Assembly: GCA_001683735.1 (NCBI GenBank)
Contig: LUGG01000003.1
Coordinates: 744,001-808,000, forward strand
From: Grifola frondosa
Taxonomy: Eukaryota; Basidiomycota; Agaricomycetes; Polyporales; Grifolaceae
Direction of reading: 5' to 3'
Length of the DNA: 64,000 nucleotides
A model generated the notes under the pieces. It had not been told where the DNA came from. It was given only the letters and a program-made list of their open reading frames with translations, and searched no databases. How positions within the stretch are numbered: position 1 is the stretch's first letter; each line of letters begins with the position of its first letter. Shown piece after piece: positions 33,214 to 45,471 of this stretch. The translations under genes were made by a program, and so were the position numbers.

Positions 33214-36200
33214 ATGTCGGACGTCGAAGACTCGTCAGCCCCGCGACGATCGCAGAGGGATAAAAAGAAGGCTACGCACTTTGTCTCGGGTAACGTTTCA
33301 CCCATTCCAGGTGCTCCAGACATGGACTTAACATCTACACAGTAAACAGCACACTGCTCAAAAGGAAGCGGTCGGACGCGACAACGGACGACGACGCTCA
33401 AAGCGAGCTTTCTGATGAGGTGCACAACGATGAAGACCAGGAGGTCGAAGAGTACCGTGCACCCAAGCCGCAGGACAAGTCCCCAGTTAAGCCGAAGCGC
33501 AAAGCGAAGGCCGCGCCGTCGATAAAGAAGCCACGCGCGACGAAGGTTCCTTCTGAAAAGAACCCTGCTGCGAAGGTGTCTGCTCCAAGACCAAGAAAGA
33601 ATACTGCGCGTAAAGGGAAGCAGGCCATCGCAGACGGCGAGTTTTGATGCGGAGAAGGTGGCAAAGGATACTAAGATAGCCGGGGACAATGTGCTGTTCA
33701 GTTCGTTTCGCACTTCTTCATCATGCCATTCCACTGTTTAATTTAACTGGTGTACGATGCAGACACCATTATGAATCCCGCTGCGGCGCTACAGTCTACA
33801 GCCGAGGACTTCTTAGAATCGCTCTCACAGACTCCTGGTCCTAGCCAGGCGGAATTGATCAACTGCATATTGCGTTCTTGTGGCTGTAACGACTCTGTGG
33901 ATCAGGATGAGGTCGTTGATTACGATGGTGTGGTCGACGCTCTGGACAATTTTACAGAAGTCCTTAAGAAGGTTCGTGATCGTCTGGACACTCTGTCTGT
34001 TTCGCTCACACGTGTGAGTGATATAGGATGACTCTCCTGTCTACCCGTTGACTTCAAAGCTACAAGCCTTCAAGAAATTTCGCAGATCTCTTTCCGAATT
34101 TCTCGAGCGCCTCATTATCTCATCAGCAGAGCTCGGCTCACTATACACTTCAGATCTTATGGCGACATTGCAAACATGGGTGGTTGCCATGTCGTCGTCT
34201 CAGTTGCGCAGCTTTAGACACACCGCGACTGTGATTGCTCTTGAAGTCGAGACGGCTCTGTGCGATGTGGCAGCGGCAGTGGAAAAAGAAGCTGAAGTTG
34301 TTAGTCGGCAGCGCGAGGGAGAGCGCAAGCGCAGAGCCGCGGGAAACAAGGGAAAAGCCGGCACCGCCCGAGAGAAGGAACTTGAGGGGAAGGCAGCTGA
34401 GGTGCGTGAGCGTCGGACGAAGCTAGCTGAGTTCCTCAAAGAGTTTGTGGATGGGTGAGCATTCATGTATGCTATTCGAGACTTTTCTAATGCGACCCGC
34501 TATGGCTTTCAGGGTGTTCGTCCACCGCTATCGCGATCTCGACCCCAGCATCCGCGCCGAATGCGTACGCGCAATGGGTCTATGGTTCAAGAAGTATCCA
34601 GCGCACTTCCTCGATGGCGCCTACCTTCGCTATGTCGGGTGGGTATTGTCGGATGCACACACGCATGTCCGCCTGGAGGCGGTGCGTGCGTTAGCGCTCG
34701 CGTACGAACAGACAGCATACATTGGTGCTGCTGCGTTACAACACTTCACAGAGCGGTTTAAGCCGCGACTTGTGGAAATGGCGGTAGGCGACACGGAGTT
34801 GAGCGTACGAGTGGCAGTTGTGCAAGTCCTGCAAGCGATCGATAGCCACGGACTGCTGGAGGACGAGCAGCGCGAGCGACTGTGTCTGCTTGTATTTGAT
34901 GAAGAAGCCCGTGTACGCAAGGCTGTCAGTGGCTTCGTGAAGGGGGTATGGGAAGAGAGCGTCGAGGAGCGCTTGGTCGGAAGGAAGGCCACGGACATGG
35001 AGAAATCCCGTGTAGGAGTGAAGGCGCTCGGCATGCTGCTCGTGAATTGGGGGAAGGCTCTTGATAAGACTTCGGGAAACAATGACGGGGATGACGAAGA
35101 CGATGTTGGCCTCGGGAAGGTTCCTCTAAGCGGAGAGAGCTAAGGAGGTAGCTTCTCTGGTGGGCCCTAATCCGAAAGGGCGGACTGCATTAGCGGTCGA
35201 AGCGCTGTGGGACGAGGTGGAGCCTGTTAACGACTGGGAAAACCTGCTGGATGTCCTACTTCTTGACCACTCTGCCGTTGATGAGGCGTCGTCCTCACAA
35301 GCGCGTTCTGGGAGGTCAAAGGGCAAGCAGACCGCTGCCGATGCCGCCGTTGATGAAGCGTGGAGATTGGAGGAAGTCGAAGAGGCTGTTCTCCTTGAAA
35401 TGCTGGTTGCCATCCTTCGCAAGGCTATCACAGATGCTGCCAGCGCTAAGAAGGTTAGAATTATCTTCGCATATTGACTATGTCACTAACATCTTGAAAC
35501 TTACAGGGAGAGGATGAGACTGTATCTTCAGATATCACTCGTGCTCTCATCAAAGGCCTTCCAGGGTTGTTCGTGAAACACCAGACGGACGAGAACAGGA
35601 TCGCTGATGTTTTGCTGATTCCTCAACTCATGAACCTTGATATGTACCTGGAAATGAGGATGATGACGGTGCGTTTCCTAGCTATTTTGCTAATATGATA
35701 TTATTTCTGAATAGCTCACTTAGGCTTACTCGACTTTATGGGAAGACATCACCAAACAGTTCTTGTCCCATTCTTCACCGGTGGTCCTGACCAATGCTGC
35801 CGCAACCATTCGCCACATGATGGATGCAACGAGCCTTTCGAATACTAACAGTACAAAAATTCTTGAACTTGAGGATGAGCTATCAACATCGCTGAGAGAT
35901 GCAATCGCCGGGAGAGACGAAGTCGAAGTGGCCTCGTTCAGTGAAGACGAAGTTCTCTCGCTGGGTGCAATATGTGCTCGGCTTGCTGCGTTATCCGGGA
36001 TACGTAATCTGACTACGTGGATGGAAGAGGACGAGGGAGGAAAGCAGAGCAGTGCATGGGATATTATTAGTGCGCTTGCCGAGCGAGGCAGATTGGGCTA
36101 CAAAGAGGAAGAGATTGTGGGTATTTGTTTTGAAATTTCATCGTACCATGCGAACTGACAAGCCGCGCAGATGATCGATAGAGCCTTGCACGTTCTCACT

Positions 36201-38185
36201 TTGCACATCATGTGGAAAGCTCGAGGATTGCCTGCAGATGTGCAACTTTCGCCAGAAGAAGCTCGTTTCCTTGACAAGCTGCGAGAAGAACGGGACTCCC
36301 TTCTTGAGAAGTTGACAGAATTTGCAGTTGGGACCCAATCTAATACGGTTGAAGGTGTGCGACGAGCAGTAAGTGGTAGATTAAACTCTGAACGATTCTT
36401 AAAACTCATCTTTCTTTCAGGCGTTCCAAAACCTCATGACTCTGCACATCCTTTTCTGTCCAGCAGAGTCGATCGCACCAGACGGGTCTCGACTACCCAC
36501 CGCATCCCTACCTCTTACCTTGGAGGATGAGGTGCAATACCGATGCGCGGGCTTTGTCCAAGCAGAGGTCGAGCGCTATGCTGAAGAACTGGCTGAGACA
36601 TCTGGGGGAGAAACCAGCAGCTCGGAGGATGAAGACGTCAGCGATGGAGAACACACGGACGATGAAGGGCGCACAAAAGGGAAGAAGGCCCATGCTGGGA
36701 AAGGCAAGCACCCCACGAGTACAGGTTCTGCAGGTAATGAAACGTATTCTTCGCGGATCTTAACATTTTCTGATTCATTGTTCGCAGGGACTTCTCGCTC
36801 GCAATTAGAGAAGGAGTACACCATGATCGGTGTTGTGACTACATTTTTGCGTGCAATCCGCGCTGGCGTGATTCATTTCCGACATGCTGCGATTTTGCTT
36901 GCTCATTACGGACGACTGGGTCCGGCTTTCGATTTATGCTCCAAAGTGATTGTTGATATTCTCCGTGAAGAGGGCATGTATAAGAACAATGGGGAAGCTG
37001 TGGTCGCGGTCATTTGTCAGGCGCTTCGCGAGGTGAGCGATGCCATGGTTGTCGCTATTGACCAACAATTTAAGCCTTTCCTCATAGTCCTTCACCCTTG
37101 TCCTCGATGGGATGGTGCGCGGAGAAGAACATTCAGTGGCCTTGGCTAAGACTCTCGCTGCTTGTCTGATGATACGCGGGGCTCAGTTATCAGTCGTTCG
37201 ACGACTCGATAGCCGATATGTGGTTGATATCCACACAACGTGTCTCACTTGGATCGGGAAGCGGTTAGCCGCATACGAAAATGCCAAAGTCAAGAAGGCT
37301 CGTAACAAGTGTATACTTTTCTTCCGAGCATTGCTCCCGCTTCTGGGCACGATCGACAATAGGGATTCGTTGGTAATGTAAGTTGATTTATTCTTGGGGT
37401 TGATTTGAGATACTTAACGTTTCAATATTAACAGTAAAGCCCATTTGGATCAAGTTATGGCTCAAGCCAAATTAGAAGTTTCTCCGACTGCTAAACCATG
37501 GGAACCATGTCGTGCGTATGAGAAGAGACTTGCAACGGCGATGACAAGAGACAAAGGTATGACTTGTTATGCAGAATATGAGATCGATTGCTGAAATTGT
37601 CTATCAGCGTCTAATGCCAGGAAAAAGAAAGCTCAGAAGAATGGCGTAAAGAGTACAGAACTGGTGACCACCGATGATGATGAAGGAGATATGAGGGAGG
37701 CGGAAGATCGCCCTCGGCGGGTATTACGCGCCAAAGGTCAGACTGCTGTCCAGGGCAACGAATCCGGTACGGATGCCGAGCCAGAAGCTACGGGAGACGA
37801 AGACAATGTCTTCGGTTCCGCCCCACTGCATGTCCAAACTCCCAAGGCCCGGCCACGACCCAACCCGGCATTTAAGGGTAAGACGCCCGTAAAGCCTCAT
37901 ACCCAGTCGGACATACGATCTCCAGAAAGGTCGCCTGTGGCGTCCCCAACCTCATCGCCAATTCATGCTGCCCTCGTTAGCTCCAATGGTTTGACGACGC
38001 CTTTGGTATCTCGGAAACGCGCTCGTTCGGAAAATTCAGAACTCTCGGGAGATGAACAGAGGGACGCCGGTGATGCTGTTGAAGACGACCAGCAGAGTGT
38101 ACCTGACTCACCATCCGCTCTTCCAGCCTCTCAGGTAACGCAGGCATCGGAGATCCAGATTCGAAGGAAGCGAGTTCGCCATTGA
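33214..38185 (+). CDS. SCC3: Cohesin subunit SCC3 / STAG (SA) protein
   Basis: SCC3/STAG binds the kleisin and DNA in the cohesin ring that holds sister chromatids together. The ATG at 33214 starts MSDVEDSSAPRRSQRDKKK, then a basic disordered region. FDAEKVAKDTKIAGDNVLF and NPAAALQSTAEDFLESLSQTPG lead into the STAG domain (LINCILRSCGCNDSVD, FKKFRRSLSEFLERLI). The SCC3-type SCD block FVHRYRDLDPSIRAECVRAMGLWFKKYPAHFLDGAYLRYVGWVLSD is at about 34,514-34,660. HEAT-like helices follow. A polar Ser/Pro tail ends SEIQIRRKRVRH at 38185. Ten or more short introns are needed. The frame breaks near 33,640 (ADGEF then stop, with ASFDAEKV in another frame) and near 35,140 (before AKEVASLVGPNPKGR). Total is about 1,270 residues, normal for the family. 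Confidence 0.94.
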
Positions 38186-38647
38186 TGATACATCATACCC
38201 TCTGACATATGTTTATTCCCTTCCAACACTCCCTGCCGCTTTCTGTGCTGTTCTATACGTTAAACCGTGCTCAATGTATTACGCTATCTGTATTGTCACT
38301 TGTTGTAGTGAGAACAATTCGTGGATAGTCTGACCAGTCTCCCATTACTTTACTTTTTACTTGAGAGATACCACCGGATGGACAGATACCGCGACTGCCG
38401 CACATTGCGCAACAGCTGACGCGTCGTGACATATCACGTGATAACGTGACATCACCTGAATTTCCTGTCACGCGAGGGGTCCAACTTGCGCGAAATCTCT
38501 GTGGCTCCATCAGGAAACAGTACTACTTTCTCTGCACAGGTATTTAACTCTGTACAATGGTGCTATATAGAACTATGTGGCTCCACGTGGCGCTATATAA
38601 AGCATGCAAATAACTCAGCATTTCCTGACTGAGGCTGATACACATTA
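38186..38647. promoter_or_regulatory. Promoter of the MYND gene with E-box palindromes and TATA box
   Basis: TATCACGTGATA at 38432-38443 is a perfect 12-bp palindrome with a CACGTG core. A second core, CCACGTGG, is at 38583-38590. TATATAAA at 38594-38601 lies 47 bp before the ATG at 38648. CACGTG is the site of bHLH factors of the Cbf1/Pho4/USF kind; their action here is inferred. Confidence 0.6.
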
Positions 38648-40898
38648 ATGTCTCTCTCATCTAGTACAATGCTTGGGCTGCGTAGCGATATACTTCAAAA
38701 TGCAACATTCAGTCCAAGACCTCACCTTGAAGGGATCAATATACCCAGTACCTTCAAACTTCCGTCTCTCGAGTCCGTGCGGACAGACTCTGCCCGCCGG
38801 ATTGAGTTGGAAAATGCTGGCGGTCCTGGTTCCATATCGTTTTTGTCTGCATTGAAGACCAAAGACAACGCAGTCGACGTCGACAAGGGAGGACCGGTCC
38901 CAGAACCCCTCGCATGGAATACTCTCCTTCCCAATCTCTTTAACTTCAGCTATTTTGTTAGAGTCGAAGACGGTACGTCGGTTGCATACCATCTCTACTA
39001 TCATGTTCTTTGTGTAGTGTGCAATATTCAATATGCTGTGCTGGCAAGCGCATGACGATAACGCTTTGTTATTGACTTCTTGGGAAGCTGACAAAAGTCT
39101 GTACCACAGTTCCAGAAGACCTGTTAAAGGATGTAGTATTCGCTCTCAGCATGTTTCTCCGTATCCTCCAAGAATGCTCCGAAGCGCATCTCCGTGCATT
39201 CGGACACTATCTCCCTGGCCAGAGCGCTGAGCAGGCGAACGCTTTTATGGTATATTCTATGCAGCAACCTATGAACAAGATCTGATCATGTCCTCTTAGC
39301 TTAACAATGCGCGATTCAAACTCGCACGTCATCTCTTGTATGTTCTGCAATCCATTTCTTATACACTCGCTCAAATCGTCAACAAGGAAGATCCTCAGAT
39401 TGATCGTCCTGCAGACGCTATTCCATGCCTCAAGGGCGTCATTGCCCTAAACGTCAAGCAACTCCGTGCGGTTGGAATTTCACACAAGCCCTGGCTCCAC
39501 AGTCCGTACGTTTCCATTTTCGTTTTTGTTTTACCATCTTTCCATTGATTAAATATGTAGGGACTTATACGGAATGTATGGGGATGCACTGGTCGGAGCA
39601 GGGCACTTTGATCTGGACACCAAGCAAGCTCTTGAACGTGCCCTCGAAGCTGCTACCGAAGGCCCTCCAAATGCCCAAAATCTTACGAGTGTAGTCGTTC
39701 ACGCAAGGACGCATCTCGCCTTGGTCCTTTTCCAGCTCGGCATTGAACCCCTTGCTCAAAAAGAGTGAGTAATAGGGATTTTTTCGCTGTAATTTACTCA
39801 TCTCCGGCAGGCACACGGAATGGGCTACGAAGTTCTTTCGTAAAAACCCGAAACTACTCCCTGTGCCGCAAATGATACTCCTCATCGCACGACCTGGCCA
39901 CCCACAACATCCGGTCATGGAAGCGCTAGGTCCGAAGTGGCTCAAGGACCTTGAAAATCGTAGAAGTACCCAACGTCAAGACGAACGTCGGTCTCAGCAA
40001 TGCAGAAATTGTAACGGAATGGAACCAGACAAGACGTTATTCAGGTGTGCCGGATGCAAACATATATATTACTGGTATGTTACGCTTCTCTCAAACGAAA
40101 CGTCTCCAGTCGTAGACCTGCCTGTTCAGCTCCAGAGAGTGCCAAAAGGCGAATTGGAAATTGCATAAGTAAGCGAACTTCAGAATTTACACTGTTGTTC
40201 ATGCTCTGATTTACCTTTCAGAGTGATGTGCAAGTGAGAGTCTCCTGCTAGTCATATCATTATTGCCCATGACCAAATATATTGCCAGGGAGACCGCTCG
40301 GGACAAAGAACGCGTCGATGAACTGAAGAAAACTGACCCTATAAATGCACAACGCGCTGCGGACTGGATCAAGTGGCGAGAATGCACCAATTCTGCGGAA
40401 ACCTTTGCGCTTGTTCATGCCCTCGGGCTACAACGTGACCCTTCGCGAGGACGCACGCACATCGTGATACGGGAGGTTAAATATGTGCCTAACGAGTCGA
40501 AAGACGTGCGCTACAAATTCAAAGCCGTGCGCGCGGGCGTGTTCCGGATCGCGGATGCGCTAACTGAGCTCGAGCGGCTCATGAATCTCCACAAGGGCGA
40601 GGGAACAGAGTACATCCGCGGCCTCCTTGCGGACATCGATGCGGCCGATCGCTCCGGGCAGCACGTACCTATCCTCGACCTAACATTCGGAGACGAGGTT
40701 GATACGTGGCTTGGAAGCAGTGAGTCCTATCTCTGTCGCTTTCCAACTGGTTCTGATTGTGGTCCAGACGCGATCTCGCTTGATATGCTGCGCATGGTTC
40801 CATATGACCCAGAATGGCGTAAGACGATAAACAAAAGCCTCCAGCCACAGCGCATGACTCTCCGTAACGGCGCCCAGGATGCTGAACACATTTTTTGA
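38648..40898 (+). CDS. MYND-type zinc-finger protein of a basidiomycete family
   Basis: The ATG at 38648 follows a TATA box. Early exons read SVRTDSARRIELENAGGPG and VPEDLLKDVVFALSMFLRILQECSEAHL. The middle part has helical TPR-like sequence (ALERALEAATEGPPNAQNLTSVVVHARTHLALVLFQLG). The zinc finger joins across an intron at about 40076-40130: CRNCNGMEPDKTLFRCAGCKHIYY, then CSRECQKANWKLHK, giving the MYND pattern of Cys pairs and a final His-Cys. A tail of about 200 residues ends DAEHIF at 40898. MYND fingers usually bind proline-rich partner peptides. Around eight short introns are needed. The partner and process are unknown. Confidence 0.8.
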
Positions 40899-41312
40899 TG
40901 CGATTCTGATGTAGCAGTCACCATAACTTCTTATGACATCTTGTTAAGAGTACTGCCATTGTTTTTGCACTGAGCGCTTGCAGTGGGATTTGCCCCAAGT
41001 AGATTCACCTTAGTAGGATTAGTCTACGGACAGCTTCTATCTATCGCTTATGCTAGCTTCTTCTTTTGCGGTCGGCGCCCCGCCATCCCACTAAACTATG
41101 ATATTTTCAACCATGAATGTTTTGCGCCAGTTAACAGAATGATCAATCAAGGATCTTGGGATTGAAAGTAAGTACATTGCGACAATATGTGATGACAACT
41201 AGGGAGGATCGATCCCGCCACTCATGTAAAAAGGCTATTAGGTAAGCCGCTCTTGCCATGTTGAGCGATCACAAACCTTCACAAGTTCGCTCCAACTATC
41301 ATACTGCGCCAC
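40899..41312. other. Intergenic region between MYND gene and RTP1
   Basis: A 414 bp gap between two genes on the plus strand. It should hold the MYND 3' UTR and the RTP1 promoter. Nothing else was seen. Confidence 0.4.
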
Positions 41313-44300
41313 ATGGAACACAAACAGCCACTCACCCTTCCTGATTGTCTTCGCGCCGCTGCTATATTAACTGGTTCATCGTTGCAGGAAGCCCCATCTG
41401 ACATCAAGGATGTTCTACGTTCTAGACTCAACCAGTATCTGAAAATATGTGGACGAGAACAACAGCATGCACACGACATCTCACTAGAAGCATTGCAGCT
41501 TGAGACCGCGACTGAGGCAATCAGTATCGTGGTACAAATACAGCAATGTTTAGAGACGTCGTATCATTCACAGGCTAGCCCTGGACTGTCGAGTTCGCCA
41601 GATCTACAACCTGGCATTCTTTTTGGATCCCGCGACCTATCACTGCTGCGTATTCTCGTCTCAATTGTCTTCAAGTGGGCAGCGGAGCCTTTGCTACTTC
41701 GCATTGTTGCTGCCATACCTGCCAAACCACAACCGGCTCGTTCTGGCGCGCAAATAATTGACCTCACTGGTCTCCCTAATGATTACAATACTCTATTAAT
41801 CATTCTAAATCAAATATTCAAGATATTGCTTCCTAATGGTGTCCAGTCTCCAGTCGCGCAAACAGCTGTCGTTGCGACACTCTTGAACCTCCATCTAGCG
41901 GATATCGTCAAGCCGTGCATTGTCGTAGGATGGCTACCAAGAAGCTTAGCCTCGGAGTCTATATCAACTGTGGACGAGTTCCGTCCCCTGATAATCCGTT
42001 TATTATCCCTGTTAGTCTTTTTGACTTATGTGACCGCTATGACGTGTGCTGATCAAGCTAGTTAAGCCTTCCGGCATCCCAAACAATAACAGCATTGGGA
42101 GTCGTCCTGTCGAATGCTCCTTCATTCCCTCCTTTCTTCCGTAAAGCATGCGGTTTCCTTCTGAGTCGACAGCTTCTTCGACCGGAAGGCTTGCGAGGAT
42201 TATGCGCCGCTGTTTTCGGAGAGGAGGAAAATTATGGAGACGAGGCACCTTTGGACAAGCTCGAACACGTCTCTCAGTTATTGAGGATAGTTCCTGCAGG
42301 CATGAAACCAGAGGTCAGTTGTACCCCTGAATTGTCGATCGCCTTGTCTTGACATAAGTTGCGCAGGAATACTATGCAGTGATAATTCCTCGGTTAGTCG
42401 CCCTCCTGGCTGTCGAAGGTAATGCGCTCCCACCAGCACATCGACGTGCCATCGCCTTCTCTCTATCACAGATGTTAGTAGGAGACGCTTCACGAATTCA
42501 CGAGAGCTCGTGGCCGGCATCGTTCTTCCTTTATTGCATAATCCAATTTTACACGGTACGTGATGAAACCAGCACACTTGAGAGCGATATCTAATCCAGT
42601 TCATTAGGCAACCGAGGATCTTCTAGTCTAATAGATACCCTCACCACCATTCAGACACTGCTAACAAACACGGATCCCTCGCCTTTGTTCATTTCCGTAT
42701 TGCTCTCCCCAATAATGCCGTCACTGTACTCTCTCTCACATTACTTGGACCACACAAAAATATCGGATCCTGTGATCAAAGAGCTGGTCAAAGGGTTCTT
42801 AGCCACTTGGGGTAGGGTGATTGGTCAGCCCGCAGGTGTGAAAACCTTCTGGGATATCGTTTGTGGCGAAGTACCAGAATGGGGTATTGACAATTCCGGC
42901 AGCATCACAGTGGTCGAGGGGTGAGTCGTATTTTTATCTCCCGCACAGTCGCACTCAAATTACTGCTCAGTCATACACAAGGAACACCGTCACTCTCGTT
43001 GTTTACGCCCGAAAGCCTGCGCCAGGCTGAAGAAGCAGGAGACCTCGACGTAGATTCCAATGTGTTGGACCTCCGCCCCGATCCTGTCCACTTCGTGAAG
43101 TATCTAAAATCTATCGACCGCGCGGACATCTCGTCAGAGCTCTTCGTGCGGATTTTAGAAGCATACAAGGAGACGAAATCCAACTCTCAGGCTGATCCAT
43201 TACGGTAGGCGCTGTCGCTCTGATGTCCCAAGACTTACTAACCGAAGCGCCCAGTGCACTGCTGTACCTCCAGTTAATTCTACAGATGCAAAAGCAATTG
43301 TCCGCAGAGGGCTCATCGAATATCCTCAGTACACCCGAACACATCCTTTCATTCATAAAACACGTGTTGGAATCAAGTCGTCCGGCAGTGTCAGATGTTC
43401 GTGAATCTCAGTCCCGTCCGAACTTAGGATTGCGGATGGAGGATTTACGTATAATCCCGGAAGAGGAGCATTTAGGAGAAGATAGCGACGATGAAGCAGA
43501 CCAGAACGCTAACGGCGGCGATGACGAGATGACTGTCACCGCCATCAACTTGCTCCTATCCGTGCTTGAAGGTGGGCTCGAGTTCGATGTATTTCATGCC
43601 GATCTAAGTCCTTTGCAATCAGCAAACCCTGATCTGTCCGCTCGCACCAATCCTATTCTCAACGAAATTTTTGAGTTACTGGAACCCCTAACAAGGGATG
43701 CTCCAGATGAACTCAGGCCTATCGCAAGGGAAGCCAGAATGGTCATGACAGCTCGTTTAGCCTCAGGCTCTGCACCCCCCTCGAAGAAAGCACAAAAGAG
43801 CAGCGGAACGGAGGATCCTCAGGAGACATATCAGAAAGCGTTGAAGCTACTGCAAGACCCGTTGTTCCCGTCCGGGCTCACGGTCTTCTCTTGCTGAGAC
43901 AGCTCGTCACGGCGCGACGGAATGGGTCTGGAGGACTACAAGAACCGGTCGTAGATCCGGCGCTCGTGCCAGCCATTCGATCCATCTTTCTTCAATCTAT
44001 CCAGGACGACGACTCCTATATGTTCTTAAACGCTGTACAGGGTCTCTCTGCGATGGTCGACGGGTTCGGGAAGGACGTGTTGAGAGGACTGGTCGACTTA
44101 TATGCGCAGGGATTAGAGAGCGTGGGTGGGAGTGCGATAAACAACAAGATGTCGATACAAGAACCAGGATAGGCGAAGCGCTTGCGCAAGTCATAAGGCG
44201 GTGTGGGGATGCTCTACCAGCTTATGGTGGGTTATGTCCATATCATATTCTATGTCATCACTAGACTAATCTGCTTCATTAGCGGGCCTTGTGGTACCCC

Positions 44301-44806
44301 CCTTGTTCCAACTTGTTCGCACTTCACACTTGCCCACCGTCCTGCGGGTTTCGGCGATCTCGTTGCTGGCCCAGGTCGCGAAGACCAATTCTCTTGCGAT
44401 TCTGCCCTATGCCATCGATTTGTCGGAAGCCATGATTGACTTGCTGCAAATCGAGTCAGTCCCCGCAAGCCAGCGACACAAACCTCCGCCTGTAGATAGT
44501 GGCAGCGAGCAAGAAGTCGTGCCACCCGCTACAATGGATTTTCAACCGACTTCTGCAAATTCAAAATTCCCGCCGCTTCGACGCGCTGCTCTCCACTTCT
44601 TGTCCTTGCTCGTTAATGCTTGCACAACCCGATTATACGAGTCGGGAGATGCAGGAGAATTTGCATTGCCACCGAGGTTGGTGAAAAGAGCAAAGATCAC
44701 GTTGGGGTATGTTTCCACCACGGACGAAGATACAGTAGTTCGTGTAATGGCGAGGGAAACGCTTGAGGGGTTGGATCAGCTCACCGAAGCGATTATTGGG
44801 CTCTAG
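41313..44806 (+). CDS. RTP1: RTP1/TANGO6-like protein, nuclear import of RNA polymerase II
   Basis: RTP1 is a HEAT-repeat protein that helps assemble and import RNA polymerase II; the animal relative is TANGO6. The ATG at 41313 begins MEHKQPLTLPDCLRAAAILTG. Alpha-helical sequence follows through about six exons. The conserved C-terminal modules are visible: DPLFP then VRAHGLLLLRQLV (first RTP1 module, about 43,855) and LRVSAISLLAQVAKTNSLAILPYAIDLSEAMIDLLQIE...FPPLRRAALHFLSLLV (second, about 44,347-44,620). The stop is at 44806. Two one-base breaks at the CCC run 43867-43869 and the GGG run 44128-44130 are repaired by one added base, giving DPLFPVRAHG and VGGECDKQQDVDTRTRIGEAL. Confidence 0.8.
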
Positions 44807-45471
44807 CCACTGAAGTAATTGGCCATTAATGTTGTTTCGATCCACATTGTATACGCGTATCTGTTTTTTCCAGCACCTAAAGTCAAACCGTGATACATTA
44901 CTTAGCCTAAACCCTGAGGTCCTGTGCACGAGGTGAATAACATCACATCGAATGCGCATGGCGGTGATGTCAATGTCGATAGCATCTGGATTGCTGGCTG
45001 CAACGTTAATCAACAATAGAATATTCCTAATACCAAGTGCCATCCCATGCAAGGATAAATTTTGATATTCAGATTCTCGGCGAACGCATTGATACAACAT
45101 GATTAATGTTCCCAATCAGTACTGTTTCCTAATATATATAAATTCCTCTCGTAAGCGCTCATCTAATTACAAAGCCTTCTATTGACCAAGCATGCTTCGA
45201 GTAGCGACCACTGCGTTACAAACACGACTATGTACAGACATGAGTCAGAAAACAAGATGCGAGGTATATGACGGTCATGCGAACCAAGAGAATGTCTGGG
45301 AAGAAAAGGACTGAAAGAAAGTGACTGCGAACGTAACTATGCATTGTAACGTAACATTATAATGTCTTCATAAATAAATATGCGTTAAGTCATGAACATC
45401 GATGGCTGTATGAAATGGAATTAATGTCGAATGAACACTCTTGCGAACATGAGAACATACGACGTCGTCAA
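44807..45471. other. Intergenic region between convergent genes
   Basis: 665 bp between the RTP1 stop (+) and the coiled-coil gene stop (-), AT-rich and without supported genes. Confidence 0.4.
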
